DNA of 61,209 nt from Sinorhizobium americanum (GTDB lineage Bacteria; Pseudomonadota; Alphaproteobacteria; Rhizobiales; Rhizobiaceae). A program made the position numbers and the translations under genes. Numbering within the stretch: position 1 is the stretch's first letter; each line of letters begins with the position of its first letter. Below, piece after piece: positions 59,617-61,209 of this stretch. Under the pieces are notes generated by a model. The model saw only the letters and a list, made by a program, of their open reading frames with translations. It did no database searches and was not told the origin of the DNA. The DNA lies in the NCBI RefSeq assembly GCF_001651855.1, contig NZ_LNQC01000065.1, positions 1 to 61,209 of the forward strand, read 5' to 3'.

Positions 59617-59907
59617 ATGCCCCAGACCGTGTATAAGATCAGCGAAGCCCGCAGGAATTTTGCCGAGGTGCTCGAACGCGCCAACCACGGCGAGGAGATC
59701 ATCATCATGCGCGGCAACGAAATCTACGCCCGCATCGGCCCGGCCGACAGCGGCAAGCGCCCCTTCGGGCTCTTGCGCCAGCGCGGCCTGCCGGACGACC
59801 TGTTCGACGCGGTGGACGCCGAACAGGCCGCGATCGAAGCCGGCGACTGGAATGACGCTGTCGGCATCTGGCAGGGCGGCGCCGGCGACCGCGAGACCTC
59901 CAAGTGA
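59617..59907 (+). CDS. Phd/YefM-family antitoxin
   Basis: The 96-residue protein begins Y-K-I-S-E-A-R-R-N-F-A-E-V-L-E-R-A-N-H-G-E-E-I-I-I, the DNA-binding Phd fold, and ends with an acidic flexible tail (A-V-D-A-E-Q-A-A-I-E-A-G-D-W-N-D) that would wrap the toxin. It neutralises the PIN toxin encoded next and probably binds the inverted repeats upstream to repress the operon. Its stop overlaps the toxin GTG start (GTGA). Confidence 0.88.
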   Translation: MPQTVYKISEARRNFAEVLERANHGEEIIIMRGNEIYARIGPADSGKRPFGLLRQRGLPDDLFDAVDAEQAAIEAGDWNDAVGIWQGGAGDRETSK

Positions 59908-60281
59908 AGGTCCTGCTCGACAGCCACGCGGTCTACTGGTGGACAATCGGCAGTCATCGCCTCTCGGGGACGGCACGGCTGCTGATCGAGGACAAGGCAA
60001 ACACCATCCTCGTCAGCGCCGTCTCCTTCTACGAGTTGGACAACAAGATGCGACTGAAAAAGCTCGATCTCAAGCCACAGGAACTGCGAGCCGCAGTATT
60101 GGACAGCGGTTTGCAGACCCTTGCCATCACCGATCTGCATGCCGAACTGGCCGCAAGTTTCGACTGGGATCACCGCGATCCGTGGGACCGTATTCTCGCC
60201 GCACAGGCGCGGCTGGAACATTGCGCCTTTGTTTCCGTCGACGGCGCCTTCGATGCGGTGCTGCATGAACGGGTATGGTAG
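59904..60281 (+). CDS. PIN-domain toxin (VapC-like)
   Basis: The 125-residue protein has the PIN ribonuclease acidic set: L-L-D-S-H-A-V-Y-W-W (Asp about 6), S-A-V-S-F-Y-E-L (Glu about 44), F-D-W-D-H-R-D-P-W-D-R (Asp about 90) and S-V-D-G-A-F-D. The H-R-D-P-x-D-R-x-L-A-A-Q-A block is typical of VapC toxins paired with Phd-type antitoxins. It cuts RNA when free of its antitoxin. It starts with GTG overlapping the antitoxin stop. All catalytic acids are visible, so it should be active. Confidence 0.9.
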   Translation: MKVLLDSHAVYWWTIGSHRLSGTARLLIEDKANTILVSAVSFYELDNKMRLKKLDLKPQELRAAVLDSGLQTLAITDLHAELAASFDWDHRDPWDRILAAQARLEHCAFVSVDGAFDAVLHERVW

Positions 60282-60619
60282 CCATGCCGATGCAGATATT
60301 CGTCGATGTCGAGGAGGCCGCCGAACGGCTCGAAGAGTTGATCGCCTTGGCGTCTCGGCAGGACGAGGTGTATGTGTGCCGCGGCCGGTGGCCTATCGCT
60401 CGGCTGACCTCCTGGTCAGAGAAGAATGACGATTTCCCCTCGGAAGAAGTCGCGAAGACTCCTGCTGTTACAGGGCCCACCGCCTGCGGCAGCAAACTGA
60501 TCGAGGGTGGAACGATCGACGAGGTGTGGAGCCTCGCCGCGCGAGGCAAGCCGAAGCAAGACCATAAAGTGACGTCGGCGCATGATGATCTCTTCGACGA
60601 AGACGGGCTGCCGCGATGA
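60275..60619 (+). CDS. Orphan Phd-like antitoxin
   Basis: The 114-residue protein has a Phd-like N-terminus (V-D-V-E-E-A-A-E-R-L-E-E-L-I-A-L-A-S-R-Q-D-E-V-Y-V-C) and a poorly ordered C-terminal half. Its start overlaps the PIN toxin stop, and three ATGs (60275, 60284, 60290) are possible. No second toxin follows; instead the next gene is a recombinase whose ATG overlaps this stop. It may be the remainder of another toxin-antitoxin pair, or a regulator of the recombinase. Confidence 0.55.
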   Translation: MVAMPMQIFVDVEEAAERLEELIALASRQDEVYVCRGRWPIARLTSWSEKNDDFPSEEVAKTPAVTGPTACGSKLIEGGTIDEVWSLAARGKPKQDHKVTSAHDDLFDEDGLPR

Positions 60620-61209
60620 CTCTCCTGCCATCAACAGCCGCCAGCCGCGCCGAAGAGCTCGACGCACTCGACGCCATCCTGCCCTTCGACCGGCGTGATC
60701 AGCTCGCAGGACTGCTGACCGACGACGACGTCGCGACGCTCAAGCATCTTGCCGGCGAAGGCATGGGCGAAAACACCCTGAGGGCACTTGCCTCCGACCT
60801 CGCCTATCTCGAAGCTTGGTGCCAGCTTTCGACCGGCTCTCCCCTCCCCTGGCCGGCGCCGGAATCGCTGCTGTTAAAATTCGTTGCCCACCATCTTTGG
60901 GATCCGCTCAAGCGCGGCGAGGATCCCGGCCACGGCATGCCGGCCGACGTCGAGGCTGGATTGCGTCTCGAGGGGCTGCTGAAGGCCAAGGGTCCGCACG
61001 CACCCGGCACGGTGCGGCGGCGGCTGACCTCCTGGTCGATCTTGACCCGCTGGCGGGGGCTTAGCGGCGCTTTCGGCGCACCGTCGCTGAAGAGCGCTCT
61101 GGGGCTCGCGGTGAAGGCGAGCAACCGTCCGCGACAGCGCAAGAGCAAAAAGGCGGTGACCGGCGACGTGCTCGCTAGGTTGCTGGCTGTCTGCGCCGGC
61201 GAACGCTTG
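60616..61209 (+). CDS. Tyrosine recombinase/integrase, N-terminal part (runs off window)
   Basis: The open frame from ATG 60616 continues to the window end without a stop, for 198 codons. It has a helical core-binding domain: T-L-R-A-L-A-S-D-L-A-Y-L-E-A-W-C near residue 55, and R-R-R-L-T-S-W-S-I-L-T-R-W-R-G-L near 135. That is the N-terminal layout of phage-type site-specific recombinases; the catalytic residues lie beyond the window. Its start overlaps the previous stop as ATGA. It may mark the right end of an integrated element. Confidence 0.72.
   Translation, partial: MTLLPSTAASRAEELDALDAILPFDRRDQLAGLLTDDDVATLKHLAGEGMGENTLRALASDLAYLEAWCQLSTGSPLPWPAPESLLLKFVAHHLWDPLKRGEDPGHGMPADVEAGLRLEGLLKAKGPHAPGTVRRRLTSWSILTRWRGLSGAFGAPSLKSALGLAVKASNRPRQRKSKKAVTGDVLARLLAVCAGERL

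Overview
The window looks like accessory DNA from an alphaproteobacterium of the Rhizobiales, probably plasmid or island DNA. The grounds are high GC, rhizobial-style imp gene order in a type VI secretion system (T6SS), a poly(3-hydroxyalkanoate) synthase, IS91- and IS110-type elements, and several toxin-antitoxin and defence genes. No complete tRNA or rRNA gene, CRISPR array or replication origin was seen.

Layout: 1-971 is the edge of an IS91-type element (start of the transposase plus its accessory tyrosine recombinase). 972-4578 holds a TetR-like remnant, a class I SAM methyltransferase and a class I PhaC. 4924-5961 is an IS110 transposase. 6251-42084 is one large T6SS region. Its left arm, on the minus strand, encodes ClpV, and further left a PP2C phosphatase, an M15 peptidase and a short TssM-like protein; an OmpA-type protein on the plus strand lies between ClpV and the phosphatase. 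The right arm, on the plus strand, runs kinase-TssA-B-C-Hcp-E-F-G-FHA-J-K-L-M-TagF without interruption. It continues into an effector cassette: DUF2169 adaptor, thiolase-fold protein, PAAR-like (DUF4150) nuclease and propeller-like protein. A convergent minus-strand VgrG-DUF6484-TIGR02270-like set follows. All thirteen core Tss components are present and intact. Beyond it are a secreted caspase-like Sel1 protein, a double glycosyltransferase and a small lipoprotein.

46249-60281 is a defence island: a DUF4297 / middle component / coiled-coil ATPase operon of ABC-three-component type; an AbiEi/AbiEii pair; a HEPN/Toprim protein; a 477-residue protein with a HEPN-like Rx6H motif; a PHP plus ATPase pair that looks like a split TrlF; two small minus-strand proteins, one with a zinc ribbon; and a Phd/PIN toxin-antitoxin pair under two inverted repeats. 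A second Phd-like gene and a tyrosine recombinase cut by the window end close the region.

The most striking general observation is that four multi-gene defence loci each carry a reading-frame break (near 48064, 51676, 53445 and 56274), while about 35 kb of T6SS genes carry none that I could see. The most promising candidates for something new are the short TssM / M15 peptidase / phosphatase arm, the adaptor / dead-thiolase / PAAR-nuclease / propeller cassette, and the HEPN-like gene beside the split PHP-ATPase.
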